DNA of 64,000 nt from Hyaloperonospora brassicae (GCA_947650285.1 CANTFL010000136.1:248001-312000), one strand, 5' to 3'; shown: positions 23,930-35,319, numbered from the stretch's first letter. Notes: generated by a model not told the origin, from the letters alone. Numbers and translations: made by a program.

Positions 23930-24095
23930 TCATTCTTGTGCAAGCGAGTCGAGGCCTTTCCATCTAAGCTGCCGATTGTCCTACTTCACCTGACATATAC
24001 AATTACGCAGCTATGGTCGGAGCAGATTGTCGTTGGCGTAAAGTTGCATACTCACAGAAACGCAATTGCCTACGAACTGTGGCTGCAACGGGGTG
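23930..24095 (-). pseudogene. Decayed LETM1 gene fragment
   Basis: Read on the minus strand, this stretch aligns with the LETM1 exon at about 19910-20065 of the same window. Shared blocks include TACGCCAACGACAATCTGCT against TACGGCAACGACAACCTGCT, GCTGCGTAAT, and GGAAGGCCTCGACTCGCT against GAAAGGCCTCGACTCGCT. It covers about 50 codons, carries in-frame stops and is in opposite orientation to the parent gene. It is a partial, mutated duplicate about 3-4 kb downstream of the functional copy. Confidence 0.8.
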
Positions 24096-24326
24096 AGCCT
24101 TATGCATGTCATTGGCAAAACATGTGTCAATGTAATTTTTTTCGCAATTGACGATATGTACAATTTTACTCTTGCGAGTCAACATCAAAGGATTATAACT
24201 TGGCGAGGTAATGTACGGCACCGCTTCATAATTATTTAATATAGACCATGTTATTAAAACAAATGAAGCACCAATTGCTGCTGGACGCGCACAATGGGTG
24301 GTGAAAGACTTTATACATCCGAAGAT

Positions 24327-24473
24327 ACAGATTTATGTAATTTTAGTAAGAACAACTCGGTTTTTATTGAGACCGCACTGTATCACATATGCTTTTATTG
24401 AGACTGTACTGTATCACATACAGTCCAGTCTCAATAAAAACAGAGTTGGTCTTACTAAATTACATAAATCTGT
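24327..24473. repeat. Short inverted-repeat (foldback/MITE-like) element
   Basis: Arms of about 46 bp at 24327-24373 and 24428-24473 are near-perfect reverse complements. Between and overlapping them lies a 30-bp direct duplication, each copy containing TTTTATTGAGAC and CTGTATCACATA. No target duplication is obvious. It could be a MITE or a foldback built by local rearrangement. Confidence 0.75.
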
Positions 24474-27335
24474 CAATTTCCCCTCATTCTGAGCAATTCT
24501 TGCTCATTATGGTTCTCCTCTCTCTGAACGACCAGGGTACGTGATTTTGTAAGAGCACACATTCAATACTAACATCAGCGCAAGGTTCTTATTAGACATC
24601 TGGTGAGAAATCGACGTAGAACCATACATCTTGGTCGAACAATTTATGCACTTGGCCGGGGTACGAAACGCGATAAAGGCTTCATCATAAATGATCGTGT
24701 GAAACGTCTTTCTAGATACCTATCTGCATCCACGGTCAATTACATTAATGAAATGGAATAGACGTCGTTCAGATTCGAAGCAGAAAATGAGAAAATTGAG
24801 CACATATCTTCGATAATTCGTTGCTTCATGTCTCAAGTTTCGGGCAGACAGTCAACGCAGGTAGCGACTAAGATTACGCATCTGCAATAATTGCGGCAAG
24901 TTGGGGTATATCCGTATGTTGCCGAGTCGCAAATGAACAGCGACCAGATGTGTTTTTCTACGTTTTAGCTGTGAAAGGTTTAGTTGCGATATAGTTCCGA
25001 ATATCTACTACTTGCTTAGTCCATAAACGCACCGCACACAAATACTTACATACGACGCCATTAACTGTCCAGAAGAAAAAGGACCTCGACAAGTCGACGA
25101 AAAGTCACTACTTGTAATCCCCGGACGTAAGATGGATCAATATCGTAGTCGGCGACATGGCGAACAGAAAGACTCCAGCGAACGTCTACCGGATTACTCA
25201 AAACATGCAACTATTATGTATCAGATGGGCATCTCGCACGTGCAAACTATGAAATTGCGAAAATCCGAGTTCCCACGCACACTTTTCTAAACATAGAGAC
25301 CCCTGTTTACTGGAGATGTATTTAACGCCTTGGTCAAGGCTCAATTTTTAGATTTACGTAGCACCTTGATGAGACTGTCATGTTCGCGGCTTCAGTCACG
25401 GCTCTTAACGATCCTTGTACTGCTAAACTGACACCTTATGAGAAATTCGCGATGGATTTAGTTATGACACGATCAACATTTACGATCAATATCCAATTGA
25501 TGTCGTTGGACCTATCATTTTGACAGAAAACATTGTGTGACATGCGCTGAAGACAAGACGTACAGTAAATAGCCAACAAGAGATCTAAGTAGACAGTGCG
25601 TAAAATGATTGTGTAATTGCAAACTTTTGCAGTGGCATCAACGGTCAAACTTTAGCCGCGCGACCGCTACAGCAAGCGCTATTGGATTAATCTTGTCGAC
25701 CGCATCTTTATTTGATTGCAAAACTATACTTGCAATTATATGGGATAAGGAGGGAATCTTGTTCAAACACCTGATCGTGTGGCTTCAAAAGCGATAAAAT
25801 ACCGTGACAACGTGCTTCGTACAAACAGTGGAGCTGGATACAAATTCTAAAACTTTTCTGCGCAAGCCCTAACGCTACACGACAGAAGACAGATGCATAT
25901 GATTAAAATTGTAGTGGGAAACAGAGCGAACGCACCGGACAAGTATTGTATGGTCTAATGTATGATGGTATCCTTAACCAATCAAATAAATATCATTGAT
26001 TTGTGCGCCTCCATCCGTAACCGCCGCGGAGTTAATCCGATCTTATTGGTCCGCGGGCACTAATAAAGTCAGGTCTCGCGCGCAAGAGGTCAGTCAATCC
26101 GTCAAATTGAAGCGCACGAAGGCATTTTCGTACCGATGGCGGTAGTAAGAATTGCAATTGAAGGTCCATAATCTCAGGAAACCACTGACTACGACGTACT
26201 GCCGGAGTTCAGGAGATAGCAACGAGCGCTTTGAATCGTGACATATGCGCTGGTGTACATGCGGAAAAGCTCAAATCGATTGTGGACCCTTAAAGTCGAC
26301 CAATGTTTCATCGCTGCAAAACTTGCCCACACTACGTCGTGCGCAGTGGCCGATGCATGTCGACACCTGCTGATTTTAAAAAAGGTTTGTGATGTCTTGG
26401 AGAAGAATGTGAGTCGTGTTGGTGTGCTGCAGATTGATGACATGAGCCAGCATCAGCGATCTTCTCGGTTCACTGCGTGACGTCTTGGACACGAAGAAGC
26501 GCGCAGACCAACTTCGCATACCTTTCGTGAATCTTGCGCGCTTGCATGAACGACTGGAAACACACAACCTAAACGTGAGCAGATGTGGAAGTACAAAGGA
26601 GGAGCTGATAGTGAGATCTCGTTGATTATATCTTGCTATGATAGCGAAAAAGGGCGTCCGCCTTGAGATTACAGTCAATGATCCTTGCATCATCAATGTG
26701 TACAGAGGTATTGATGGTGATTAGCGCGTCTTCCGTCGTGGTAGGTAGATCGCATGTAATAGCAAGTGTTCTAGGAGTGGACCTACCCCGTCACTTTTCA
26801 GATTCGCCCTCGTAGCCAGACATGCGCAACGTCGACTGTAGCAACGGGAGCGCTTGCGCAATGGGATGCAATGGACCATTGCTGGCCAATGCACCTCTGC
26901 CCTGGCTTAAATCGCCAAATCAACAACACATGACAGTGTCGACTGTCACCGGGCGATATGTACACGAGGTAGCGTGGATGCTCCAGTGGACATCGTTCGA
27001 ACGTATAGTACACTTATCGATGAAAGCCGAGCCGTCCAAGGTGAGCAGCCTCAGAGCTGCAGTCCCTCTAGCCTTGACGATATGATGCAATCGAGCTTCC
27101 ATGCACATACGCATCAGCTGATCCATTAGACGGCGGCAATTGACAAAGCCGTCAAGAGGATTGACACGTGCAGAAACAATCGCCTGGCTACAACAGCTTC
27201 AACCAACAAGAGTGCATCGACAAGGGACAGGAGTTTCCAGGTCTCATAACGAAACCACTATGAATCGCATGAGACTGCGTCGCCGTTCACGGCGTTGTCC
27301 AACTTTCTATTGGACCCCAAGTTTAATTCAATGTC

Positions 27336-27475
27336 TTGTGTGTGTGTGTGTAGCTAGAGATAGAGAGATAGAGAGATAGAGAGGTAGAGAGATAGATAGA
27401 GAGATAGAGAGATAGAGAGATAGAGAGATAGAGAGATAGATAGAGAGATAGAGAGATAGAGAGATAGAGAGATAG
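27336..27475. repeat. Compound microsatellite (TG)n and (GAGATA)n-like
   Basis: A TG run at about 27337-27351 is followed by about 120 bp of AGAGATAG-type repeats. It lies about 150 bp upstream of the PI-PLC-like start codon. Confidence 0.9.
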
Positions 27476-27626
27476 GTACAGCGATCGGACATCCAGCTGC
27501 GGTGTCTTTTTCCAGTTGGATCTTTGTGCATTACCACTGACAGCGTCTGTCCAAACACAATCACATCATAACTCGATCGAGCAGTCGCTCCCCGAATCAG
27601 ATCCAGGACAGCAGTCGCAGGACGTC

Positions 27627-29455
27627 ATGACGTCCTCACCCCTCGCGCGCCCCACCCACCGCGTGTCCCTCTGGTCCCTCTCGTGTCTGACGATTCTGCT
27701 GTCGCTCTCGACGGCCCAAGCGACAGCAACGCGCCTCCCCCTCGACCTCGAGCCCGAGACCTTTTGGACGTTGTCCACAACGACCCAATCGATTGCGCAG
27801 GACGCGGTCCAATTCAGGACCCACGTGCTGAATCACGTGCCCGACCTCGTTCCAGTGGACGTGCAGTGCGACAAAGTCACGCGCTGCGACCGCACTGGCG
27901 TGTGCGCTATCGTGTGTCGTCGTGGCTCCGTGCAGCTCGACGGATGGCTACAAAAGGCCCTTCGGCTGCAACGGACACTGGCGTACCGGCGCCACTTTTG
28001 CGCAGCGACGTTGCCGGGTACACACAACTCGGCCATCAATCTCGCAGATGGCTACGGCGTGGAAGACCACGTTTTTGAAGGCTACTTGCGCTACTTTGCG
28101 TGGTTCAAGCCAGGCATGCAAGTGCATACGAACGACCAGCTCTTTTCGCTCACGGATCAGCTGCACATGGGCGTGCGGTTCATTGAGCTCGACGTGCATT
28201 GGTGCAATGGGGACCTACGCATTGCGCATTGTGGAGGCTTTCGGTCCAAGTTGCTGGACGGACTGATCAACGTGTTCAACGAGATTGCCAAGATTCTCGG
28301 CACTGGCATCGAGTGGGACTCGGAGACAATTGGGTGCAAGCCGAGTTTGAGTAGCATTCCGTCCAAGGAGCAACGGCCGCTCAAGGAAGCGCTGCAGGAA
28401 GTAGCGGCGTGGTTGCATGCGCCGGAACACGCAGAGGAGTTCTTGATGGTGTTCTTCGATGACGAGACTGACCTGATGAAGTGGCACAAGGTGGGCAAGC
28501 TGCTGGAGTATTTGAAAGCGTACTTCTCAGAAGACGAGATCCTGCGACCAATTGAGCTGACCGTGAGTTTCGCGTTGTATACCCTTTGCAATAAAACGGT
28601 GGGGTTGGAACTGGTGCTAACTCTAGCGTGTGTGCTTGTGCATAGTACGACACGAGATGGCCGACGCTGGAAGAGCTAATCCAGGCTGGGAAGCGCGTGC
28701 TATTTATGAGTGGTGCGGACTACCTCACGCTCGGAGAGGAGATCTTGTTTGTGAAGGACGATATCTGCAACTGGCAAGAGCCGCCACTGCCTCTTGTCCC
28801 GTTTCCAGCATGCCGGTTCAACCGATCAACGGCTGACATTGGGATACCTGACGATGAGTTTACTATCTTTCGCCCTGAAACGAGCGAGATCCAGTACGGA
28901 TTTCTCAATGCAGCCGGCCAATTTGGTCCCAACAAGAACTTGCTCGATGAGGAATCTCTTCCGGGCGTGACTGACTGCGGCGTAAATTTGGCATCACCAG
29001 ACAATGTCACTCCAAAGCGTATGGAGGCTACAATTTGGGCGGTTCCGAACGGACACGAGCTCGACCCTACTATGTGTGTTGCACTTATGCGCGCGACAAA
29101 GACCTGGCAGAGCGTTGATTGTCAAACTGCCAACATGGTGTCAGCATGTGTTGATGTGGAAAACCCACGCTTCTGGCAGCTTGGGCTTGTGTCGGTCATT
29201 GAAGCCGACGCTGTCGACGCCTGTGGTGCTCACGCGTCGCGAACAATGGCGTATTCCGTCCCATCGTCGGGATACGAGAATGGACTTTTGTACGACCAGC
29301 TGATTGAGCATGCACCCAGCTCAATTGCGGGCGTGTGGTTGAATGCGAAGACCATTGTCGCTAAGGTGTATGCTGCAGATCGTGATCAGGCTGCTGCCCT
29401 TCTTGGTCAGTACGCCAACGAACTCACAAAGGGCGGCGTAATGGCCGTGGAGTAA
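27627..29455 (+). CDS. Secreted PI-PLC X-domain-like protein
   Basis: Belongs to the phosphatidylinositol-specific phospholipase C X-domain superfamily (PLCXD-like). Two exons, 27627-28562 and 28646-29455, give 581 residues. The first ATG in frame starts a signal peptide of about 40 residues with the core SLWSLSCLTILLSLSTAQA. Catalytic-type motifs follow: LPGTHNSAINLADGYG near residue 129, with the first histidine; GVRFIELDVHWCNGDLRIAHCGGF near 181, with the conserved acidic residues and a second histidine split here as two short blocks, GVRFIELDVHW and RIAHCGG. The C-terminal half is cysteine-bearing and unrecognised. A secreted enzyme of this type could act on host or own membranes, which is inference. 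Substrate specificity is unknown. Confidence 0.85.
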
Positions 29456-29728
29456 CTATTCAGAAGATGTGAGGAGGATGACTACTCGGATTTGTTTGTG
29501 TGGTGGTAACAGCGATACAGACATCGCGCGTGTATGAAAGACAGCTTGTAATGACATGGCACCGTTTGTTTGGAAGTAGTCGGCGTTTCACACTCAGAAA
29601 AAAGAAAATGGATGTGTGTGTTACGGGATCCGTGGAGATAGAGCTAGCAATAATGGCGCGCGTCTGGTCTTGAAGTCAGCGGTATGTCGCGCAAGCACTT
29701 GCTACTGGACGTCGACGAGCATCGACGA

Positions 29729-30301
29729 CTAGTTTACGGTTTTTGGGACTGTTGCCTTGTATGTGGTGTTGGGCGTCGGGAAAAACTCTTTCGCCGTGGC
29801 GTTTAGCGGGGGCTTCATCTCGCTGTCGTCGTTCTCGATTTCGGTTGCCGCAACGTGCGTGTCGTTATCATCCGCGTTTTGAACCGATTCATCCCGTCCG
29901 CCGTGGTCCATTGTGTCGTTCTTTGTCGTCGTTGGAGGGAGCGCATACTTCTTCGTGTCACGGCTCTCGTCCGTACCATTCTGGCATGCATGGTCAAATC
30001 GGTCGGCAAGTTCGCGCACGTCGAACTCAACACCGACGTACGTCAGGTTGCAGTCAGCATGTTTGAACGTGAGGATGTCTGCAATCAGCGTGCGGCATTC
30101 GTCGGAAGTACACATGGTCTCAACTTGCTTTTTCGTATCGTCGCTTGTGGGTGAAGTCTCGGAGATGACTTTCTGGCACGAATGCAGGTGCGGGTCAGCG
30201 TACAAGTCGCTGAGCTTTGCGATCGTGGCAGGCGGACAGCTATCATCGACGGCAGCTCCGCAGGCGGTGAGCAGGAAAGAGAGAAAAAAGCCGGACTGCA
30301 T
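29729..30301 (-). CDS. Elicitin-like secreted protein with long glycosylatable tail
   Basis: Elicitins are small oomycete-specific sterol-binding proteins with three disulfides that plants can sense. Single exon, 190 residues. A signal peptide (MQSGFFLSFLLTACGAAV) precedes a domain with six cysteines spaced C-x19-C-x21-C-x4-C-x14-C-x21-C. The central CTSDEC and the 14-residue gap match the elicitin fold, while the shorter outer gaps place it among the elicitin-like (ELL) proteins rather than the canonical 98-residue elicitins. From about residue 110 the tail is rich in Asp, Asn and Thr with several N-x-T sites (NGT, NDT, NAT, NTT), as in wall-linked or GPI-like elicitins, but no clear hydrophobic C-terminal anchor is present. 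The gene converges on the PI-PLC-like gene. Confidence 0.88.
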   Translation of the reverse strand: MQSGFFLSFLLTACGAAVDDSCPPATIAKLSDLYADPHLHSCQKVISETSPTSDDTKKQVETMCTSDECRTLIADILTFKHADCNLTYVGVEFDVRELADRFDHACQNGTDESRDTKKYALPPTTTKNDTMDHGGRDESVQNADDNDTHVAATEIENDDSEMKPPLNATAKEFFPTPNTTYKATVPKTVN

Positions 30302-31838
30302 ATTGGATACGAAGGTCGGTGCAGTGGAAGACTGAAGGAGAGAAGGCTATTGTCCACTTGGGTGCGAATTGGAAAGTGAGGAACTTGGCTTGCTTGAATG
30401 CCTGTTGCGGCCGTCACTCTTCTCGAGAAGAGACACCATTGTTTCATGTCCTGTCGCGGCTGGGGAGAACGTGTGAGAAGAGAATCGCGGACAGGCTGAA
30501 AAAAAAGGCATCGCCGGCTTGACAAATATTTGGCTCGAGAAAGTGCAGGAGACTGAAGGACTCGTCCATGAAGTAGATGTTTGCTGATTGATTCAGGTAT
30601 GGCATCAAGCTCTTCGATTTTTGCTCCGAACGCTTTTGCTGTGCTACGAACGCAGTGGGCTGCATAGTCGTGCATGCCACGAAGCGCAAGGGGAGCGGAC
30701 GAGATCGCACAGACGCTTCCACTGTTTAGAATCGACATTTGATCGTGAGTTGTGCACCATATCGCTTGCATTTCTTCCCACCCAGATCGTGTTCTTGACG
30801 TCTTGTTTACTTTGTATCGCTCTGGCACTCCAAACAGGTTCTCGGGAACCATGCGACGCCTATCTATCAACTAGTGGTGTATACTGACGGTACGTGCCTC
30901 TTCTCAGCGCCAAGAAGCTGCTTGGGGTATGCGTGAGAAAGCCTTTGTCATAGAACTCATTCTTGCTATGTGCAGTGGTCGCCTTTAGTCGCAAGCACTC
31001 AACTGGGGACGTCCTATGCTGTGTCCCAGACTCCGGCACTGACGGTCCAGTCCGACCAAACACTTTGGGCACCGCCCGGAAACGGTGGTGACAGAACCGC
31101 TTCACTTGCCTGACAGCCTGGTCTATCGCTCGATCAGTGCAACGCCCGGAACATTTCATCCACGACCTGCATATCCCGCACAAGTCCTTCTATGCTGACG
31201 ACCGTCTCACGTATCAGTGCATCCATGTCGGCCGTACCATAATCGCTGTAGCTTTCACTAGTGCGATCGTCGGGCATACAGTGACGTTTTCACGCGGACC
31301 GCAGACTTGTGGCCCCCATCTCGCCGCATCTACGACCGACGACCGCAGCGACGTGCGAGTTCCAGCCAGAAAAGCCGGAAGAAGTCGGCCCAGGCTGCAC
31401 CCACTGAGCTCTTGACGTGGAATATGTAGCCAGACGTCAAGTATGTCGGCCAAGCACCGCGTATATCGATATATCCGTACGCGGTCGGCGACCGACTCAA
31501 ATGAAGTCAACTCAGTTGACATCTCAGTGCTGTGCAGTGCAACAGATGCGCTGGGTGAGCTCTGTAACGAGCCACTGTGAAGCGGATCATCGACGGTGAC
31601 AAAACTCACAATGCTGCTGTCAATCGCGTCTTCGATTTCAATGGCAAACAGCCCATGCGGTACGTAGGACGCGTCTTCGAGAACGTTGTCAACGAACGCT
31701 GTCATCAGAAGAGAACCCCCACACCGCTTGGACAGCAGCATCGACCTCCTCGTCAAGAACAAATCCCCCACCCACCCACCCGCCCAGCTACGGCGACACG
31801 GCCACTGCGGTGACATGCGCTCGAGCACTTCGGCCCTG
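30302..31838. other. 1.5-kb region upstream of the elicitin-like gene
   Basis: No gene recognised with confidence. Several overlapping minus-strand frames exist (for example 31214-31828, 204 codons), with no family signature. A short minus frame at 31134-31277 has better composition and is listed separately. The part next to 30301 is presumably the elicitin-like promoter. Confidence 0.45.
31134..31277 (-). CDS. Possible small protein or last exon, 47 codons
   Basis: Reads from ATG at 31277 to TGA at 31134 and contains MDALIRETVVSIEGLVRDMQ then a short acidic-hydrophobic end, an amphipathic-helix pattern with heptad-like spacing. It could be a small ORF or the last exon of a larger spliced gene whose upstream part lies in the 31214-31828 frame. 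No homology recognised; existence is uncertain. Confidence 0.3.
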   Translation of the reverse strand: MPDDRTSESYSDYGTADMDALIRETVVSIEGLVRDMQVVDEMFRALH

Positions 31839-32519
31839 TCACGTGCGCCTCGCGTGGCCCTTCAGCTTCGCGCGCGGCCTATCGCCGTCGAGCTTCTCCT
31901 CCACGTCCTGCACCAATAGCTTCACGCGCTCGACCGACGACGTCGAGCACGACAGCGACTTGTTGGCGATCGTGATTTGATGACTCAACGCGCTGATGTT
32001 GAAGTTGTCGCGCACGATCGTCTTCACCAGCTGCTCGACAGTGTCCGTCGCCTGCGCACCCACATGTCCCGTCCCACGTCCCGCACGTCCCGCAGGCGCA
32101 CGCGCACAGCCCGTGCTGTGCTGTCCGTCCGCTTTGCGCTGCTGCGACTGCCGCCGGAGGACAACTTCCTCGTCGTACTGATGGGCCGTCGTCTGGAGTC
32201 GGTCCATCGCCTTCGCCAGGCGTCCCATCACGTCTCGGGCGGCGTCCGTGGCCGACTCCGATCGCTCCCAGCGCGTCACCAGCTGATGCGCCACGTGCGG
32301 CAACGCCGACGCCGCGTCTTTGGCCGCGCGCAGGTCCGTCCGCAGGTACGCGACGGCCGTGTGGACAAAGCGCCGTCCGTGGCGGCTGTCGCAGTGCGCG
32401 AGGCGCTTCTTGAGCGACTTGAGACATGCGATCGCGTCGTCGGCGATGCAGCAGAGCACTGTGGCGAGTGACGCGAACTCGCGCGCGGCGGTGGCGCTGG
32501 AGCCATTGACGGGCGGCAT
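31839..32519 (-). CDS. Unrecognised 226-residue helical protein
   Basis: Single exon from ATG at 32519. GC-rich third positions match the real genes nearby. The protein is mostly helical: Cys and Ala-rich start (SLATVLCCIADDAIACLKSL), a middle with ALPHVAHQLVTRWERSE and LAKAMDRLQTTAHQYDEEV, then a Gly/Arg-rich linker and a C-terminal coiled-coil-like part (SALSHQITIANKSLS, VKLLVQDVEEKL) with a basic tail. No domain I can name. A vesicle-trafficking or cytoskeletal coiled-coil role would fit but is only a guess. Confidence 0.6.
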   Translation of the reverse strand: MPPVNGSSATAAREFASLATVLCCIADDAIACLKSLKKRLAHCDSRHGRRFVHTAVAYLRTDLRAAKDAASALPHVAHQLVTRWERSESATDAARDVMGRLAKAMDRLQTTAHQYDEEVVLRRQSQQRKADGQHSTGCARAPAGRAGRGTGHVGAQATDTVEQLVKTIVRDNFNISALSHQITIANKSLSCSTSSVERVKLLVQDVEEKLDGDRPRAKLKGHARRT

Positions 32520-33310
32520 AGGCGTTTGTGGGTGAAGTGGCGCTGGGCAAAGCTGTATTTGCTATGCTGTTTTTAAAGGCGCGGCGTCCGTTGCTGACGC
32601 GATAAGAGGCAGCACTCGGATCAGCGACATATTGTTGGCATTGGGTCATATCGCAGCGACGGTACGACTGGCTCCAGCCCGAGACAGTCACCGACTCGGT
32701 GTCGAGTCACACGCCCTATTTTCCCAAATCGTTTTAGCGCCGCACTTTTCATCAGTGCGGCCGCAATGTTCGTATGTCATGCTCTCAAGCTCAAGTTTGG
32801 CCAAGTGGTGCTCGATGATCTACACTTGCAGCTTCATGAGGTCGCTCGTGCGAGAAAAGAAATGGCGATGTGATCTGCGGGTTGAGTGGCTTTGCGCCTA
32901 CGCGTACATCGGCTCGAGTTGACAGCAACTAACACTTAATCGATGCGACGACGTTGTCGGCAATGGCGATGTTGGTAAACACGGATGGATGGTCATTCTC
33001 ACGTCACTTTCTTTTGTAGAACCACCACGAACGCGTGACACAACGATCGCGTTTAAAGGAATGGCGGACCTTATGAGTGTGTCCCTCCCTCCACCATCCT
33101 GCAATAACACTGCACATCTTCAGTCGGACTTTGCAAGCTATCTTTCGGACGCATCGTGTTCCACTGAGTCCGTACTTGCAACACGCGGTACCGTGCTTGA
33201 TATTCTCGCTACGTCACCATCAACATCGTGTCGACGCAATGCTCTCACACCTTCATAACGCTTCTGGTGCATGTACACATATCTATTTCTCGTGATCCTG
33301 CATCTCTCGC
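32520..33310. other. Intergenic, 0.8 kb
   Basis: Promoter side of the 226-residue protein and downstream flank of the SNARE gene. Short frames only; nothing recognised. Confidence 0.5.
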
Positions 33311-33875
33311 TTAACGTACAAACAACAGATAGAACACCAACATATCGGTGACTGCCAATGCCGCGATGACCAGGTAGAGACAGACTTTCTTTCGCCGCGA
33401 GCGAGTGGCCATCATCTGTAATACGCGACGCACTTGGCCCGTCAAGCCCGAGGTCTCGGACACTTTGTCCTTCATGTCGTGAAGCTGCGAGTGCTGCAGT
33501 TCCAGGTCCACGAGGACGTTTTTCGCCATTTCTTCCGACTCAGCGACAGTTCGTCGCGTCCGTTCAATATTGTCCGACGTGCGCATCAGCGACCGCAGAC
33601 TCTGTTTCATCGTCACGTCAGTGTCCACAAAGACACACACACACACACACACACGCACACACACAAACACATACCCCCAAACAAAGTCGTTAGTCTCCGT
33701 GTCCAATGAGATTCACAAAAAAGTAGAAAAAGTGCTACTTCCCCACCTCATCTGCCGTAAAAAACGTATTGTAATTGTTCCTGTTACCGTCGGCCAACGC
33801 GGGTCCGCCACCGGTCACAGCGCTGCCATTACCAGCCGCAAAGATCCCGCCACTGCCACTGTGTGCGCTTGACAT
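33311..33875 (-). CDS. Vti1-like Qb-SNARE lacking an N-terminal helical domain
   Basis: Membrane-fusion SNARE, most like the Vti1 family that acts at Golgi and endosomes. Exons 33875-33747 and 33601-33311 give 139 residues. The N-terminal 43 residues are Gly/Ser/Asn-rich with no helix bundle. The SNARE motif follows directly (SLRSLMRTSDNIERTRRT, then ESEEMAKNVLVDLELQHSQL with the central Q), and the protein ends in a basic stretch SRRKK and a membrane anchor, CLYLVIAALAVTDMLVFYLL. Typical Vti1 proteins are about 220-230 residues with an Habc domain, which is absent here. The intron contains a (CA)n microsatellite at about 33635-33665. Bet1- or Sec22-like assignment is less likely because the motif around the Q layer fits Vti1. 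Confidence 0.75.
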
Positions 33876-34042
33876 GAGTGCTACTATTGGGGTACCTCCC
33901 GGCGTTGGTCAGAGCCGCTCACTAAGGGCCGACTTTTGAAGCTCTAAATGTACATAACGTTCTGTGACGCTGTGTGTGTATGTTGTGCGGGAACGAGTGT
34001 TTTCGTGATGTGGTGTACACCATTTGCACACGGCTTGTCCGC
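33876..34042. promoter_or_regulatory. Divergent promoter of the SNARE and MMTAG2-like genes
   Basis: Only 167 bp lie between the divergent start codons, so both promoters and leaders overlap. No specific motif assigned. Confidence 0.5.
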
Positions 34043-35319
34043 ATGAGCTTTGGCAAGACGAATTACCGCGTGGGCGGCACACGTGGCGGCGCAAATGGTA
34101 CGGCTCCGACGACTCGGTTGCCCTTTCTGCACCTCGTAGCTGCTTGCGGACGGAATGGACTACGAACGTGTGCTTGAATGGTCTTCTAACTCTCTCTCTG
34201 TCTCTCTCTGTCTCTTTCTGTGTCTCTCTGTTGTGTTAGAATTCAACTGGGAAGACGTCAAGAACGACAAGTACCGGGAGAACTACTTGGGACACTCGGT
34301 ACAGGCGCCTGTGGGTCGCTGGCAGAGAGGAAAGGACTTGGCATGGTACGCTAAGGCCAATAAGGCACAGCGAGCTGAAGCGCTGCAGACAGAGTTGATG
34401 CTGGCCAAGCAGAGAGACGAAGATCTCATGAACGAAGCTCTGTACGTAGGGCTCGTGGTTGCAGTCAAGATACGATGGGATGCGTGGACATGATGCTGCA
34501 GTATTGGTTGTTGACTATTGCTCGCTGTTGTTGTTTGTGATTGTTTGGTCTTGCTGTTTACGATACGACGACAGAGGTATTGCACCCAAGAGACGTCACG
34601 TAGCTGCTGAAGGGCTAAGTACGTCGGAAGTAAAGGAGCTGCTGAAACGAGGGGAATCCAAGCGCGATGGTATGGACGTCGAACGGATTGAAGGATTGGG
34701 TGCAGCACCAGTAGAAGCTGCGGGGTTTACGACAGGACCAAAACGCACGTTGGCTGAGAGGTACAAGGATCAACTCGCGAGTGGGAAAGCAGAAATGACT
34801 TACGCGCTGCCTGGTACTGTCGGTGGGCCGCTGACAGAGAAGGAGGAAAAGGCTGAGAAGAAAAAAGCGCGCAAGGCGGAGAAAGACGCACACAAGAGAC
34901 GGAAAGCCAAGAAGAAAGAGCGCAAGAACGAGGAGAAATTACAGCGCAATAGCGCTCGTGGCTCCAATGATGACGGCGGCACAAACTCAAGTCATTCGCG
35001 GCATGACAGGAAGGACAAAGCTACAGACGTCCGCCCGCGGTCTCGTTCTCGGTCACCGCCGAGTTCTTCCGGCAACAGCCGAGACGCGGACGGACGATCA
35101 CGCACTCGAAAGCGACACCGCAGCGACCGTTCTCGTTCGCGGTCTTCAACCGATCGGCGCAAGTGTACGAGTTCGTCCAAAAGGTCAGAGCCGTTGGATT
35201 CTCGTGGCCACGCGCGGTACCCAGACGATCTCCGCCGCCGCCACTATCGATCGTCGTCTCGATCTCCTGCTCACAAAAGACGTTCACGATCTGTTTCGCG
35301 ATCGCGTCACCGCTACTAG
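34043..35319 (+). CDS. MMTAG2-like (multiple myeloma tumor-associated protein 2) nuclear protein
   Basis: Conserved eukaryotic protein of uncertain role, thought to be nuclear and RNA-linked. Exons 34043-34097, 34240-34441 and 34575-35319 give 333 residues. The family N-terminus is plain after splicing: SFGKTNYRVGGTRGGANEF, then NWEDVKNDKYRENYLGHS and PVGRWQRGKDLAWYAKANK. The middle matches the family block ending in GLGAAP. A lysine/glutamate-rich coiled segment (KEEKAEKKKARKAEKDAHKR) is followed by an Arg/Ser-rich tail (RSRSRSPPSSS, KRHRSDRSRSRSS), which suggests contact with splicing factors. The human protein is also basic at its end. Converges on the FAD synthase gene, 126 bp between stops. 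Confidence 0.88.

Larger units (their letters stand above)
21324..27626. other. 6.3-kb gene-poor region
   Basis: No intact gene recognised. Base composition drops to mixed or AT-rich and open frames are short. Recognisable content: a LETM1 gene fragment (23930-24095), an inverted-repeat element (24327-24473) and a microsatellite (27336-27475). A minus-strand stretch at 22550-22640 reads RPTIVYCCPTRNVMDAVAETL, which loosely resembles a helicase motif, but nothing around it supports that. The rest shows nothing I can name. Confidence 0.6.

Noticed and set aside
30085..30870. 261-codon minus-strand frame overlapping the elicitin-like gene
   Set aside because: Its second half is the elicitin gene in the wrong frame; the first half has no recognisable signature.
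31214..31828. 204-codon minus-strand ORF as a gene
   Set aside because: No motif and poor composition, and its 3' end conflicts with the better small frame at 31134-31277; left as unresolved.
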